From Pedobacter sp. (GTDB lineage: Bacteria; Bacteroidota; Bacteroidia; Sphingobacteriales; Sphingobacteriaceae): a stretch of DNA of 64,000 nt. The notes under the pieces are model-generated. The model made no database searches. It was given only the letters and a program-made list of their open reading frames with translations, and was not told where the DNA came from. The stretch is taken from NCBI GenBank assembly GCA_008015505.1, contig SSFR01000006.1, positions 124,001-188,000 on the forward strand. The letters are read 5' to 3'. Made by a program: the position numbers and the translations under genes. Shown here piece by piece: positions 28,003-35,853 of this stretch; positions within the stretch are counted from its first letter, which is position 1, and every line of letters begins with the position of its first letter.

Positions 28003-28665
28003 ATGCTTGTAGCCAAAGGAATTAAAAAATCGTATGGAAAAATATCCATTCTCAAAGGAGTAGACCTCGAAATATCAACAGGAAATATCATCACTATTGT
28101 AGGCCCATCCGGAGCTGGGAAAAGCACATTCTTACATATTATTGGAACCCTAGATAGGCCTGACCAAGGAACAGTTCTAATTAATGGCACGTCTATATAT
28201 GATCTCCCTGCCCAAAAACTAAGTGCTTTCCGAAATGAACATATTGGTTTCATTTTTCAGTTTCATCACCTCTTACCTGAATTTACTGCCATAGAAAACG
28301 TTTGCATCCCTGCCTTCATTGCAAAAAAAAGTAAGAAGCAAGCCAGCCATAAAGCAACTGAGTTATTAGAATTACTTGGCTTGTCACAACGGGCCAATCA
28401 TAAACCAAATGAACTATCTGGAGGAGAACAGCAACGAGTGGCGGTAGCTCGAGCACTCATTAATAATCCATCAATTATTATGGCCGACGAACCTTCTGGC
28501 AATTTAGACTCCCACAATGCCGAGAGTCTTCATCATTTATTCGTTGATCTCAGAAAAAAACTCAACCAAACATTTATCATCGTCACACATAATGAAGATT
28601 TAGCTGACATGGCCGATCGAAAAATATTGATGAAAGATGGGCAGATCGTTTCAAGCCATCAATAA
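28003..28665 (+). CDS. LolD/MacB-type ABC transporter ATP-binding protein
   Basis: A 220-residue ABC ATPase. It has Walker [11 protein letters not shown]-loop [13 protein letters not shown], signature LSGGEQQR, Walker [13 protein letters not shown] and the switch histidine in IVTHNED. The [11 protein letters not shown] stretch is typical of the LolD/MacB/FtsE group, whose partners extract lipoproteins or export peptides. No permease gene is adjacent, so it must pair with one elsewhere. LolD is the likeliest identity but is unproven, so no symbol is given. Confidence 0.85.
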   Translation: MLVAKGIKKSYGKISILKGVDLEISTGNIITIVGPSGAGKSTFLHIIGTLDRPDQGTVLINGTSIYDLPAQKLSAFRNEHIGFIFQFHHLLPEFTAIENVCIPAFIAKKSKKQASHKATELLELLGLSQRANHKPNELSGGEQQRVAVARALINNPSIIMADEPSGNLDSHNAESLHHLFVDLRKKLNQTFIIVTHNEDLADMADRKILMKDGQIVSSHQ

Positions 28666-28694
28666 TTTTGTGTTTTAGTTTTAATTGAGACACT

Positions 28695-29510
28695 TTATAC
28701 GATCAGTGGATCTTTTTCCTTGGTAAAATGCCGATAAAGTAATTTATCCAACCAAGCTGGCATTATTTTATCTAAAAGCACCATTAATTTAGCTTGATTT
28801 GTGATAACTAGGGTGCGTTTACGTTTATTTATTGCCTCTACTAATAATTGTGCTACTCGCTCTGGCTTCATCATTTTGCCTTCATCCATACTCGTATCGC
28901 CCTGCTGAGTCCCATCTTTTACTAAAGCAGTATACCGAATATTAGACGCAGTAAATCCGGGCACAGCCACTAATACATGTAATCCTATTTTCAGATTTTC
29001 TATCCTAAGCGCTTCCAGAAAACCATTCAAAGCGAATTTAGACGCTGAATAACCAGTCCTACCAGGAAAGCCATGATAAGCTGCCCCAGAAGATATCCCA
29101 ACAACAGAACCATTGCTTTTCAATAGTTCAGGAAGTGCATACTTGGTACAATAAACCATACCCCAAAAATTTACATCTATTAGCTTTTTTAAAACAACAA
29201 GATCCAAATCATTAAATAGCGCGCGCATAGAAATACCCGCATTGTTTACCAAGACATCAATGGTTTTAAATATTGAAACAGCCTGCTGAATCAAGTGTTT
29301 GCACTCCTCTTCCTTTGAAACATCACATTGAACAGGGAGAACGTTTATTCCAAATTGTACCTCTAGATTTTGGGCTATTTCACAAAGAACAAGATACTGC
29401 CTAGCAGCAAGTACGAGATTTGCACCTCTTTTAGCATATTCTTCCGCACAAGCTTTGCCTATACCAGATGATGCACCTGTAATAATAACTGTTTTGGGTA
29501 CTGTATTCAT
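28695..29510 (-). CDS. Short-chain dehydrogenase/reductase
   Basis: A 271-residue SDR. The cofactor motif TGASSGIGKACAEEY is at the N-terminus, the structural NNAG follows, and the catalytic Ser-Tyr-Lys are in GISSGAAYHGFPGRTGYSASKFAL. The Arg in LAARQ suggests NADP preference. Its C-terminal region (RTLVITNQAKLMVLLDKIMP) resembles the DltE/DHRS7-like group acting on lipids or steroids, but no substrate can be assigned. The frame is open to 29561, yet MNTVPKTVIITGA from ATG 29510 is the natural start. It lies after the rplT terminator on the same strand. Confidence 0.82.
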   Translation of the reverse strand: MNTVPKTVIITGASSGIGKACAEEYAKRGANLVLAARQYLVLCEIAQNLEVQFGINVLPVQCDVSKEEECKHLIQQAVSIFKTIDVLVNNAGISMRALFNDLDLVVLKKLIDVNFWGMVYCTKYALPELLKSNGSVVGISSGAAYHGFPGRTGYSASKFALNGFLEALRIENLKIGLHVLVAVPGFTASNIRYTALVKDGTQQGDTSMDEGKMMKPERVAQLLVEAINKRKRTLVITNQAKLMVLLDKIMPAWLDKLLYRHFTKEKDPLIV

Positions 29511-29560
29511 ATTATCATACTTCTTATATTCAAACCCAATCAAAAAAAACCATATACACA

Positions 29561-29587
29561 AAAGGGAATCTCTGCCGGATTCCCTTT
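29561..29587 (-). terminator. Terminator of the thrS-infC-rpmI-rplT operon
   Basis: A perfect ten-base stem AAAGGGAATC/GATTCCCTTT has a seven-base loop. On the reverse strand the final T-run begins within the stem. It lies about 30 bases past the rplT stop. Confidence 0.8.
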
Positions 29588-29619
29588 CATTATTTTAGAT
29601 ATTATTTATTCGACAAAAC

Positions 29620-29964
29620 TTATTTTACCGCATCTACAACCGCCTTAAACGCACTTGGATTATTCATCGCCAAATCAGCTAAAACTTTACGATTCAAACC
29701 AATATTTTTTGCACTTAACTTGCCTATTAACTGAGAGTATGAAATCCCATGTTCACGAGCGCCTGCATTAATACGTTGAATCCATAATGCTCTAAACTCT
29801 CTTTTTTTGGTTTTACGATCGCGGTATGCATATTGCAAACCCTTTTCAACCGTATTTTTAGCAATGGTATATACCTTGCTTCTTGATCCCCAATAGCCTT
29901 TGGCTAGTTTTAAGATCTTTTTTCTTCTTCTTCTCGACGCTACTGCGTTAACCGAACGTGGCAT
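29620..29964 (-). CDS. rplT: 50S ribosomal protein L20
   Basis: A 114-residue early-assembly 23S rRNA-binding protein. It begins [29 protein letters not shown] and continues with the [16 protein letters not shown] helix and [13 protein letters not shown], all typical of L20. It is the last gene of the translation operon, 80 bases after rpmI, and is followed by an intrinsic terminator. In many bacteria L20 represses this operon; no leader structure for that is evident here. Confidence 0.96.
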   Translation of the reverse strand: MPRSVNAVASRRRRKKILKLAKGYWGSRSKVYTIAKNTVEKGLQYAYRDRKTKKREFRALWIQRINAGAREHGISYSQLIGKLSAKNIGLNRKVLADLAMNNPSAFKAVVDAVK

Positions 29965-30044
29965 GTTGTTTTTAGTTTTTGGTAATTGGTGTTTCTATCT
30001 ATTGAAAACTTAAGACCAAGTACCTGGTTAATTAAAAATTGAAT

Positions 30045-30245
30045 TTATTTCCCAATGCAAAGCATGCGCTTTACATTGCCCATATCCGCATTGGATACCA
30101 AACTAGTTTGGCCTAGCGCACGCTTACGCTTAGTGCTCATCTTCGTTAGGATATGGCTCATGTACGCATTTTTTCTAGCAATTTCACCTGTCCCAGTAAG
30201 CTTAAAGCGCTTTTTAGCACTGGAACACGTTTTCATCTTTGGCAT
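30045..30245 (-). CDS. rpmI: 50S ribosomal protein L35
   Basis: A 66-residue basic ribosomal protein with the family start [20 protein letters not shown] and a Lys/Arg-rich middle, [11 protein letters not shown]. It lies 37 bases after infC and 80 before rplT, the conserved bacterial order. Cys7 replaces the usual Lys/Ser-rich context (KTNSSAKKRF in most), a minor change. Confidence 0.95.
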   Translation of the reverse strand: MPKMKTCSSAKKRFKLTGTGEIARKNAYMSHILTKMSTKRKRALGQTSLVSNADMGNVKRMLCIGK

Positions 30246-30282
30246 AAACTATCTTATTTATTTTTAAGTACTTGATTTAGAT

Positions 30283-30855
30283 TTACTTTTTAACCGCACC
30301 TTTAGATGCCACCGTTAAGAACATTCGCTTCCCTTCTAACTTAGGTAGCTGCTCTACTTTACCATAATCTTCTAAAGCCTGAGCAAATTTAAGTAGCAAG
30401 ATTTCCCCCTGTTCCTTATAAACAATAGCTCGGCCTTTAAAATGAACATAAGCCCTTACTTTTTCACCACTTTCTAAAAAATTGATCGCATGTTTCAACT
30501 TAAATTGAAAATCATGCTCATTGGTATTCGGCCCAAAACGAATTTCTTTAATGACTGTTTGTTTCGCATTAGCCTTGATCTCCTTCATCTTTTTCTTCTG
30601 CTCGTAGATAAATTTATTATAATCAATAATTCTACAAACGGGTGGAACAGCATTTGGAGAAATCTCCACTAAATCTAATCCCTGCTCTTCAGCTAATACC
30701 AGGGCGTCTCTTAAACTATAAATCCCTACCTCTACATTATCGCCAACAAGACGCAGCTCCTGTGCCCTGATAAACTGATTAATGTTGTGTTCTGCTTCTT
30801 TCTTCTTGAACGGAGGACGTGGTCCTCTACTCAAACCTGGTTTACCTAATGCCAA
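30283..30855 (-). CDS. infC: Translation initiation factor IF-3
   Basis: A 190-residue two-domain factor that binds the 30S subunit and checks start codons. The N-domain shows [17 protein letters not shown] and the linker and C-domain show [35 protein letters not shown]. The best start is TTG at 30855, nine bases after a GGA-containing purine stretch that follows the thrS stop; there is no in-frame ATG. A non-AUG start is classic for infC, because IF-3 discriminates against its own mRNA. It begins 12 bases after thrS. Confidence 0.94.
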   Translation of the reverse strand: MALGKPGLSRGPRPPFKKKEAEHNINQFIRAQELRLVGDNVEVGIYSLRDALVLAEEQGLDLVEISPNAVPPVCRIIDYNKFIYEQKKKMKEIKANAKQTVIKEIRFGPNTNEHDFQFKLKHAINFLESGEKVRAYVHFKGRAIVYKEQGEILLLKFAQALEDYGKVEQLPKLEGKRMFLTVASKGAVKK

Positions 30856-30867
30856 AGATATTTTTCC

Positions 30868-32793
30868 TTAAACAGTTATTTCTTTAATTAATTGATCTTT
30901 AAACTCCCCAATAGCCATACTTCCAATATCTCCTTTACCATGTCTACGAACAGAAATCAACCCCTCGCTCATTTCTTTTTCACCAATAATAAGCATGTAC
31001 GGAATTTTTTTGACCTCTGCGTCGCGTATCTTCCGGCCGATTTTTTCGTCTCTGGAGTCAATCAACCCGCGAATATCGGCATTATTAATTGATTCTAAAA
31101 CTTTTTTCGCATAATCTTCGTATTTATCTGATATAGGCAATATAATAAACTGCTCTGGTGCTAGCCAAAGCGGAAATTGCCCTGCACAATGCTCAATCAA
31201 AACGGCAATGAAACGCTCTAGTGAACCAAAAGGCGCACGATGAATCATAACAGGTCGATGTTTCATATTATCACTACCAGTATAGTCTAATTCAAAGCGT
31301 TCGGGTAAATTGTAGTCTACTTGAATGGTACCCAATTGCCATTTTCTACCCAAAGCATCCTTGACCATAAAATCTAACTTCGGGCCATAAAACGCAGCTT
31401 CACCATACTCAACTATGGTAGACATATTTTTTTCGTTGGCCGCTTCAATAATTGCCATTTCTGCCAAATGCCAATTTTCATCAGAACCAATATACTTTGC
31501 CTTATTATCTGGATCACGAAGCGAAACCTGAGCAGTATAATCTTCAAACCCCAAAGCATTGAAAACATAAAGCACCAAATCAATCACCTTTTTAAATTCT
31601 TCTTTAACCTGATCAGGACGACAAAACAAATGTGCATCGTCTTGTGTGAAACCCCTCACACGCGTCAGACCATGTAACTCACCACTTTGCTCATACCGAT
31701 ATACCGTTCCAAATTCAGCATAACGAACAGGCAAATCTTTATAAGAACGTGGCTTTGATTTATAAATCTCACAATGATGTGGACAGTTCATGGGTTTTAA
31801 GAAAAACTCTTCCCCCTCTTGTGGCGTTTTGATTGGCTGAAATGAATCAGCACCGTATTTTTCATAATGGCCTGAAGTGATGTATAAATTCTTATGTCCA
31901 ATATGTGGCGTAGCTACTTGTTCATAACCCGATTTTACTTGGGCCCGCTGCAAAAAGTGTATCAATTTTTCACGTAAAGCTGTTCCCTTGGGTAACCACA
32001 AGGGTAAGCCCAAGCCTACTTTTTCCGAAAAAGTAAACAACTCTAATTCTTTACCCAACTTGCGATGATCACGTCTTTTGGCTTCTTCAAGGAGCTGCAA
32101 ATAATCAGTAAGTTCACTCTGTTTGGAAAATGTTACACCATAAATACGGGTTAATTGTTTTCGAGTTTCATCCCCTCGCCAATAGGCTCCAGCAACGTTC
32201 ATCAACTTTACCGCTTTGATAAAACCTGTATGAGGAATATGCGGTCCCCGACATAAGTCTGTAAAGTTCCCTTGAGTATAAAATGTAATAGAACCGTCTT
32301 GTAAATCTTTAATCAGGTCTAATTTATACTCATCCCCCTTTTCGGTGAAATAATCTACCGCTTCTGCTTTAGAAATAGATTTACGAACGTATTCAGACTT
32401 CGTTTTAGCTAATTCCAACATCTTATTTTCAATCCGCTCAAAATCATCCGAAGAAAACTGCCGATCGCCAAAATCAACATCATAATAAAAACCCATTTCA
32501 ATAGCTGGGCCAATACCAAATTTCGTACCTGGATACAAGACTTCTAAAGCTTCAGCCATTAGGTGTGCAGACGAATGCCAAAAAGTAGCTTTCCCTTCGG
32601 GATCGTTCCAAGTTAGTAACTTAATAGTTGTATCTGCTAAAATCGGACGACTAACATCAATCACCTGTCCATCTACTTCAGCTGCTAAAATATTGCGTGC
32701 TAGTCCCTCAGAAATAGATAATGCAATTTGATTCGCAGTCACCCCTGCCTCATACTGACGGGTGGCACCATCGGGAAATGTAATGTTAATCAT
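30868..32793 (-). CDS. thrS: Threonine-tRNA ligase
   Basis: Charges tRNA-Thr. About 641 residues in the standard order: N-terminal TGS domain ([20 protein letters not shown]), editing domain with [11 protein letters not shown] and [12 protein letters not shown], class II core ([42 protein letters not shown], and motif 3 [12 protein letters not shown]), and the anticodon-binding domain at the end. The zinc ligand cysteine is in NCPHH. The frame is open to 32847, but MINITFPDG at 32793 is preferred. First gene of the thrS-infC-rpmI-rplT operon. Confidence 0.96.
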   Translation of the reverse strand: MINITFPDGATRQYEAGVTANQIALSISEGLARNILAAEVDGQVIDVSRPILADTTIKLLTWNDPEGKATFWHSSAHLMAEALEVLYPGTKFGIGPAIEMGFYYDVDFGDRQFSSDDFERIENKMLELAKTKSEYVRKSISKAEAVDYFTEKGDEYKLDLIKDLQDGSITFYTQGNFTDLCRGPHIPHTGFIKAVKLMNVAGAYWRGDETRKQLTRIYGVTFSKQSELTDYLQLLEEAKRRDHRKLGKELELFTFSEKVGLGLPLWLPKGTALREKLIHFLQRAQVKSGYEQVATPHIGHKNLYITSGHYEKYGADSFQPIKTPQEGEEFFLKPMNCPHHCEIYKSKPRSYKDLPVRYAEFGTVYRYEQSGELHGLTRVRGFTQDDAHLFCRPDQVKEEFKKVIDLVLYVFNALGFEDYTAQVSLRDPDNKAKYIGSDENWHLAEMAIIEAANEKNMSTIVEYGEAAFYGPKLDFMVKDALGRKWQLGTIQVDYNLPERFELDYTGSDNMKHRPVMIHRAPFGSLERFIAVLIEHCAGQFPLWLAPEQFIILPISDKYEDYAKKVLESINNADIRGLIDSRDEKIGRKIRDAEVKKIPYMLIIGEKEMSEGLISVRRHGKGDIGSMAIGEFKDQLIKEITV

Positions 32794-32872
32794 ATTGAAT
32801 TCTATATTGCTTACCAGGCCTTGATAAGCTTCATCTTGTGGTATCATCTTTTTTTTGTAAAAAAACTTCTAA

Positions 32873-32880
32873 CAAATATA
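32873..32880 (-). promoter_or_regulatory. Putative -7 box for the thrS operon
   Basis: On the reverse strand it reads TATATTTG, an exact match. The leader would be about 70 bases from ATG 32793. The -33 region is T-rich without TTTG. Confidence 0.4.
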
Positions 32881-32918
32881 CGATCCAAACGATCGAAAAA
32901 TTTGCTAGCTCTAAGAAC

Positions 32919-33941
32919 TTACTTAATGATGTTTACTTCACGCTCCAAAAGAATATCGAAGCGATCATGCACGCTCTCGATAATTTTAGCTGAGAAAGCA
33001 AAAATTTCATCCCCCGTAGCATTTCCATGATTCACCAGTACAAGTGCTTGATTTTTCCAAGTCCCTGTATGTCCCACTACCTTGCCTTTCCATCCACATT
33101 GTTCAATCAACCAACCCGCTGCAATCTTTACACGGTCCTTATCCGCTACTGGATAATACACGATATCAGGGAATTTAGACAATAAATGTTCAAATTGCTC
33201 TTGTACGATAATTGGGTTTTTAAAAAAACTACCTGCATTTCCAATTGTTGAAGGATCAGGCAACTTATTTACTCGAATGTGTGAAATCACCTGTGAAACA
33301 TCTTTGATACTAGGTTTATCAATCCCCCGTGCTTTTAATTCCTGCCCGATGGCTCCATAGCTTATATTAGGCTTAAAATCAGCAGACAGTTTATAGGTAA
33401 CCTCAGTAATGATGTATTTGCCTTGAAGCTTTCCCTTAAATATGCTATCTCGATAACTAAAAGCACAATCCACTTTATTAAATGTCCTAGTCAAGCCCGT
33501 CTCAATTTCAAATGCTTTACAGGAATAAAAAATATCCATCAATTCCACACCATAGGCCCCAATATTCTGGATGGGAGAAGCTCCAACTGAACCAGGTATT
33601 AAGCTTAAATTTTCCAAACCAGCAAATTGATGGTCCACACAATAATTGACCAAGTCATTCCAAACTTCCCCAGCACCTGCTGTTACATAAATGACATTTC
33701 CATCAATTCGATGTTTTATCCCGCCAATGCGAATATGAACAACCAAACCTTCATAATCATTTACAAACAGGGTATTACTTCCTCCACCCAGGACCAATAA
33801 CCGCTCATTTTTCCATATGTGATCTGCAAATAGCTCGCTCAAATCTTTCTCATGATCGATTTGAACATACCACCGCGCATATGCCTCTACACTAAAGGTA
33901 TTTAGCTGTTTTAGAGAATAGTTAGGTTTAATTATAAGCAT
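32919..33941 (-). CDS. murB: UDP-N-acetylenolpyruvoylglucosamine reductase
   Basis: FAD enzyme that reduces UDP-GlcNAc-enolpyruvate to UDP-MurNAc with NADPH. The 340 residues are of the E. coli (type I) form. The FAD-binding segment is LLVLGGGSNTLFV, SLIPGSVGASPIQNIGAYGVE is the family signature, and the catalytic serine sits in IGNAGSFFKNPI. It follows lpdA by 14 bases on the same strand and is probably cotranscribed with it, although the functions are unrelated. Confidence 0.94.
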   Translation of the reverse strand: MLIIKPNYSLKQLNTFSVEAYARWYVQIDHEKDLSELFADHIWKNERLLVLGGGSNTLFVNDYEGLVVHIRIGGIKHRIDGNVIYVTAGAGEVWNDLVNYCVDHQFAGLENLSLIPGSVGASPIQNIGAYGVELMDIFYSCKAFEIETGLTRTFNKVDCAFSYRDSIFKGKLQGKYIITEVTYKLSADFKPNISYGAIGQELKARGIDKPSIKDVSQVISHIRVNKLPDPSTIGNAGSFFKNPIIVQEQFEHLLSKFPDIVYYPVADKDRVKIAAGWLIEQCGWKGKVVGHTGTWKNQALVLVNHGNATGDEIFAFSAKIIESVHDRFDILLEREVNIIK

Positions 33942-33955
33942 ATAGCCTCACGCTG

Positions 33956-35362
33956 TTAAACATGTATGGCCCGATTTGATGTAGCAGCTAAACTGGCCTC
34001 CTTAAACGCTTCGGTATAGGTTGGATGTGCATGACATATTCGCCCAATGTCTTCAGCAGAGGCACGAAACTCCATGGCCACCACAGCCTCAGCAATCATA
34101 TCGGCAGCACGTGGTCCTATCATATGCACTCCTAAAATCTCATCTGTTTGTGCATCAGCTATGACTTTTATGAAACCGTCCATGTCCATACTCGCTCTTG
34201 CACGCCCACTTGCTTTAAAGGGAAATGAGCCCGATTTATATTTTACGCCTCTTTCTTTCAGCTGCTCTTCGGTAAAACCCACACTGGCTACTTCAGGCCA
34301 AGTATAAACTACCCCCGGAATCAAGTTGTAGTTTATATGGGGCTTCTGCCCTGCAATCACTTCAGCCACAAAAATACCCTCATCTTCTGCTTTATGTGCC
34401 AGCATCGGACCACGAATCACATCGCCAATAGCATAGATGCCTTTCACACTGGTTTCAAGCATATCATTCACCGTAATCTTCTTACCACGCTCTTCTACCT
34501 GAATACCAATATGCTCAAGGCCCAAACTATCTGTATAAGCCGTTCGTCCCGTAGCTACCAAACAATAATCACCCTCGAGGCTTAATTTCTCTCCTTTCGA
34601 GTTCTCAACAGCAACAAGTACTTTTTTGCCTTTTGCCTCAGCATGAATGACTTGATGATTGAACAAAAATTCCATACCCAGTTTAGTCAAGGACTTTTGC
34701 AGCTCCCTGCCTAAAGCCTTATCCATTGTACTGATAATAGAATCAGCATATTCTACAACAGTCACCTTTGATCCCAGGCGTGCATATACTGATCCCAATT
34801 CCAAACCAATCACCCCCCCTCCAATCAAAATCAAATGCTTAGGTACTTCTTGCAAGTTAAGTGCCTCCGTAGAGGTGATCACCCGCTTGCCATCAACCTG
34901 AATAAATGGAAAAATAGTAGGCTTAGAACCTGTGGCAATAATCACGTGTTTTGCAGTAATATTTTCTGAAGTCCCATCCGATTTCGAAACCTTAATCGTA
35001 TGCTGATCAATGAAAGAACCTACTCCATGATAAGACGTGATTTTATTCTTTTTGAACAAATAAGCAATCCCCGATGTATTTTGTTGTACCACCTCATCTT
35101 TGCGCCTAATCATCTGTTTTAAATCCAACTTAATATCTTTCAATTGAATACCATGTACCAAAAAATGATGCGAAGCATTGTAATAATGCTCTGAGGAATC
35201 TAATAAGGCTTTTGATGGAATACATCCAACATTCAAACAAGTCCCCCCAAAAGTGTTATACTTCTCAATCACAGCAGTTTTCATGCCTAATTGGGCACAA
35301 CGAATGGCAGCAACATATCCACCCGGACCGCTACCTATGACTACGACATCGTATTGCATCAT
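33956..35362 (-). CDS. lpdA: Dihydrolipoyl dehydrogenase (E3)
   Basis: Flavin disulfide reductase that reoxidises lipoamide of the 2-oxoacid dehydrogenase complexes. It has 468 residues. The FAD motif is VVIGSGPGGYVAAIRC, the redox disulfide GGTCLNVGCIPSKALL, the NAD motif LIGGGVIGLELGSVYARLG, and the dimer-interface catalytic His-Glu is in HAHPTYTEAFKEA. An exact -7 box at 35386-35393 gives a very short leader. No E1 or E2 gene is in the window. Confidence 0.95.
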   Translation of the reverse strand: MMQYDVVVIGSGPGGYVAAIRCAQLGMKTAVIEKYNTFGGTCLNVGCIPSKALLDSSEHYYNASHHFLVHGIQLKDIKLDLKQMIRRKDEVVQQNTSGIAYLFKKNKITSYHGVGSFIDQHTIKVSKSDGTSENITAKHVIIATGSKPTIFPFIQVDGKRVITSTEALNLQEVPKHLILIGGGVIGLELGSVYARLGSKVTVVEYADSIISTMDKALGRELQKSLTKLGMEFLFNHQVIHAEAKGKKVLVAVENSKGEKLSLEGDYCLVATGRTAYTDSLGLEHIGIQVEERGKKITVNDMLETSVKGIYAIGDVIRGPMLAHKAEDEGIFVAEVIAGQKPHINYNLIPGVVYTWPEVASVGFTEEQLKERGVKYKSGSFPFKASGRARASMDMDGFIKVIADAQTDEILGVHMIGPRAADMIAEAVVAMEFRASAEDIGRICHAHPTYTEAFKEASLAATSNRAIHV

Positions 35363-35385
35363 ATGATTTTTATTATGAATTCAGC

Positions 35386-35393
35386 CAAAGTTA
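35386..35393 (-). promoter_or_regulatory. Putative -7 box for lpdA-murB
   Basis: On the reverse strand it reads TAACTTTG, an exact match to TAnnTTTG, about 24 bases before the lpdA ATG. A TTG lies 22 bases upstream, slightly beyond the usual 19. Confidence 0.45.
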
Positions 35394-35432
35394 CCAATTC
35401 TCAATAGCTAGAGCTCAATAACCAGAGAAATC

Positions 35433-35684
35433 TTAATTAATATATTCCCGATCTGCATCGCTTAAGGAAGTTGCTTCATCACTTATTGTAGGCTCAATCT
35501 TTTTTATCGGTCTAGCTACCCATATCCCAACAATAAATCCAGCAACAAATAAAAGCACTAGTATCAATAATTTAGAAGCCCTGACATCACCAAAAAACCA
35601 GAAATAAACTTCCTCCCTATTGTTCATTAAAACAATGGTTAACAAAACAGAAATGATAATGATTGTAATCGTTTTAAGATTCAT
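35433..35684 (-). CDS. LapA/DUF1049-type small membrane protein
   Basis: An 83-residue protein with two membrane helices, TITIIIISVLLTIVLMNN and LLILVLLFVAGFIVGIWVA. A short loop separates them, and a charged acidic tail (PTISDEATSLSDADREYIN) follows. This is the LapA/DUF1049 layout; in E. coli LapA works with LapB on LPS assembly. The match rests on topology and the EEVYFWFFGD loop, so the name is provisional. The gene stands alone, between lpdA and the repeat copy at 35702. Confidence 0.65.
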   Translation of the reverse strand: MNLKTITIIIISVLLTIVLMNNREEVYFWFFGDVRASKLLILVLLFVAGFIVGIWVARPIKKIEPTISDEATSLSDADREYIN

Positions 35685-35701
35685 AAGATTGAACTTATTT
35701 A

Positions 35702-35813
35702 AGGTTTATTTTATGAAATTATTGCAGGTTATTTTTGAGCGAAATGAGGCGGATTTTGGAGCCAAAGCGAGAATTCTATGGCGAAAAAATCAAACGAAAT
35801 TACAGCCAAAAAG
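35702..35813 (+). repeat. Dispersed intergenic element, copy 2
   Basis: The first 56 bases match the reverse strand of 19385-19440 at about 49 positions, and 35793-35812 matches 19271-19290 at 18 of 20. It lies between lapA and the metalloprotease gene. A short ATG frame runs through this copy only (stop at about 35829). Copy 1 breaks that frame after four codons, so the element itself is not a conserved gene. Confidence 0.6.
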
Positions 35814-35853
35814 AACCAAAAGAATATGATCAAACAAACTTTAAACAAGCTCA

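Noticed and set aside
35620..35829. 69-residue open frame on the + strand through the repeat
   Set aside because: The homologous copy at 19.4 kb has a stop after four codons, and the frame overlaps the lapA start antisense.
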